Assembly: GCA_937973935.1 (NCBI GenBank)
Contig: CALJJF010000196.1
Span: 1-16,601, forward strand
Length of the DNA: 16,601 nucleotides
Direction: 5' to 3'
Origin: MKRK01 sp001896915
GTDB taxonomy: Bacteria; Bacillota; Clostridia; Oscillospirales; Acutalibacteraceae
A program made the position numbers and the translations under genes. Positions 15,429 through 16,601 of the stretch are shown one piece after another (positions within the stretch are counted from its first letter, which is position 1; each line of letters begins with the position of its first letter). Below the pieces are notes generated by a model, which saw only the letters and a program-made list of their open reading frames with translations, searched no databases and was not told the DNA's origin.

Positions 15429-16601
15429 ATGATTCAAGTAACATTAAAAGGCGGCGTTGTGAAGGAATACGAAGTCGGAACGACCGCGGCGGAGGTTGCC
15501 AAGGATTTGGGGATGGGGCTATATAAGGCCGCCTGTGCGTGCAAAATTGACGGTACAGTGGCGGATTTGCGCACCCCGCTGACGAAGGACTGCGAGCTGG
15601 CGATTGTCACCTTTGATGACGAAGAGGGCAAAAAAACCTTCTGGCATACCGCTTCACACATTTTAGCACAAGCGGTGAAACGCTTGTATCCAGAAGCCAA
15701 ATTGGCCATCGGACCGGCGATTGAAAACGGGTTTTACTATGATTTTGACGTGGAAAAAGCCTTCACAGCGGAGGACATATTAAAAATAGAAACAGAAATG
15801 AAAAAAATCGTAAAAGAAGATCTTCCCGTGGAACGGTTTACCTTGAGCGGGGAAGAAGCCCTGAAGCTCATGGGGGACAAGGGCGAAATATATAAGGTGG
15901 AACTGAGTAAAGAGCACGCCGACAAAGGTGAGGAAATCTCCTTTTACCGGCAGGGGGATTTTACAGACCTTTGTGCAGGGCCGCACCTTATGGATACCGG
16001 CAGAGTAAAAGCCTTTAAGCTGACACAGTGCACGGGAGCTTACTGGAGAGGCGATTCAACCAAACAGCAGCTATGCAGAGTGTACGGCACAGCTTTTCCA
16101 AAATCGGCGGAGCTGGAAGCCTATCTTGCCATGGTGGAGGAAGCAAAAAAACGCGACCACAATAAAATCGGCAGAGAGCTGGAGTTTTTCACAACCGTTG
16201 ATTACATTGGTCAGGGTCTTCCGATTTTGATGCCTAAGGGTGCCAGAGTCATTCAGCTGCTACAGCGTTTCGTGGAGGATGAGGAACAGAAGCGGGGCTA
16301 TCTTTTAACCAAAACCCCCTTTATGGCAAAATCCGACCTATATAAAATTTCAGGTCACTGGGATCATTACCGGGACGGGATGTTTGTTCTGGGCGATGAA
16401 AAGGACACAGAAGTGTTCGCCCTTCGTCCCATGACATGCCCCTTCCAATTCCAGGTGTATCTGGCCAAAACCAGAAGCTACAGTGATTTACCTATGCGGT
16501 TCAACGAAACCTCAACACTGTTCCGAAACGAGTCTTCGGGTGAAAGGCACGGTCTCATCTGAGTGCGACAGTTTACCATTTCGGAAGGACATCTGGCATG
16601 T
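15429..16601 (+). pseudogene. thrS: Threonyl-tRNA synthetase, 3' partial and interrupted by in-frame TGA
   Basis: ThrRS charges tRNA-Thr. Residues about 1-62 are the TGS domain, about 65-220 the editing domain with zinc-like ligands His73 and His77 (HTASHILAQAV), Cys182 and His186 (DLCAGPH), and from about 245 the class II catalytic core: LRPMTCP with Cys337, then motif 2 RFNETSTLFRNESSGERHG with His374. Codon 378 is TGA (16560-16562) where the family has 'HGL.RVRQFT'; the next codons, in the same frame, read VRQFTISEGHLAC to the window end. So one Arg codon, most simply CGA, is TGA. The last third of the roughly 640-residue protein lies outside. ATG 15429 is chosen because AAGGAG (15415-15420) is 8 nt upstream; ATG 15423 is too close. 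A cell would need another ThrRS if the stop is real. Confidence 0.93.

Noticed and set aside
16560..16562. TGA in thrS as selenocysteine
   Set aside because: The family has Arg at this position, not Cys, and I see no convincing SECIS-like element in the 39 bases available.
10165..16562. Alternative genetic code explaining the internal stops
   Set aside because: TAA and TGA are the normal stops of intact genes in this window, and all three stop codons occur internally, so no single reassignment works.

Overview
The window looks like a chromosomal segment of a low-to-moderate-GC member of the Clostridia (Firmicutes). The evidence is purine-rich AGGAGG-type ribosome binding sites, a T-box leader on thrS, the cdaA-cdaR (ybbR) pair, a LiaF-like protein, an SH3-NlpC/P60 secreted hydrolase, and a DUF3343 protein paired with an EF2568-type cysteine desulfurase. 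The species cannot be named from sequence reading alone.

Layout. (1) 2-1624: 3' part of a large surface protein with a Thr-rich Glu-Pro linker and about five Ig-like, triple-tyrosine-type modules, closed by a strong terminator. (2) 1674-2990: no intact gene. This is an insertion-sequence graveyard with a minus-strand DDE transposase tail (1683-2099) and a plus-strand IS256-family tail (about 2130-2462), both broken by stops or frameshifts. (3) 2992-4952: a visibly AT-rich ECF sigma factor gene overlapping a single-pass membrane protein, probably its anti-sigma factor. A possible structured RNA (4980-5088) follows. (4) 5386-6027: secreted SH3-NlpC/P60 peptidase with its own terminator. (5) 6205-11250: a housekeeping block on the plus strand: promoter, ispD, ispF (MEP isoprenoid pathway), DUF3343, cysteine desulfurase, then a second promoter, cdaA (c-di-AMP synthase) and cdaR/ybbR, ended by a bidirectional terminator. 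(6) 15082 down to 11369, minus strand: promoter, proB, proA (proline synthesis), an unknown membrane protein and a LiaF-like protein. (7) 15137-16601, divergent, plus strand: promoter, T-box leader with Thr specifier, and the 5' part of thrS.

The most notable result is that three otherwise well-conserved housekeeping genes each carry one in-frame nonsense codon, with homology continuing in the same frame on both sides: TAG in cdaR/ybbR (10165-10167), TAA in proA (13283-13285, minus) and TGA in thrS (16560-16562). In thrS it replaces a near-invariant motif 2 arginine. All three stop codons also end intact genes here or replace sense codons, so a code reassignment does not explain them. Sequence error, DNA damage or real recent gene decay are the candidates. 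I did not find a clearly new defence or mobile system. The best candidates for undescribed biology are the structured RNA after the anti-sigma gene, the ECF/propeller-like anti-sigma pair, and the small upstream ORF on cdaA.
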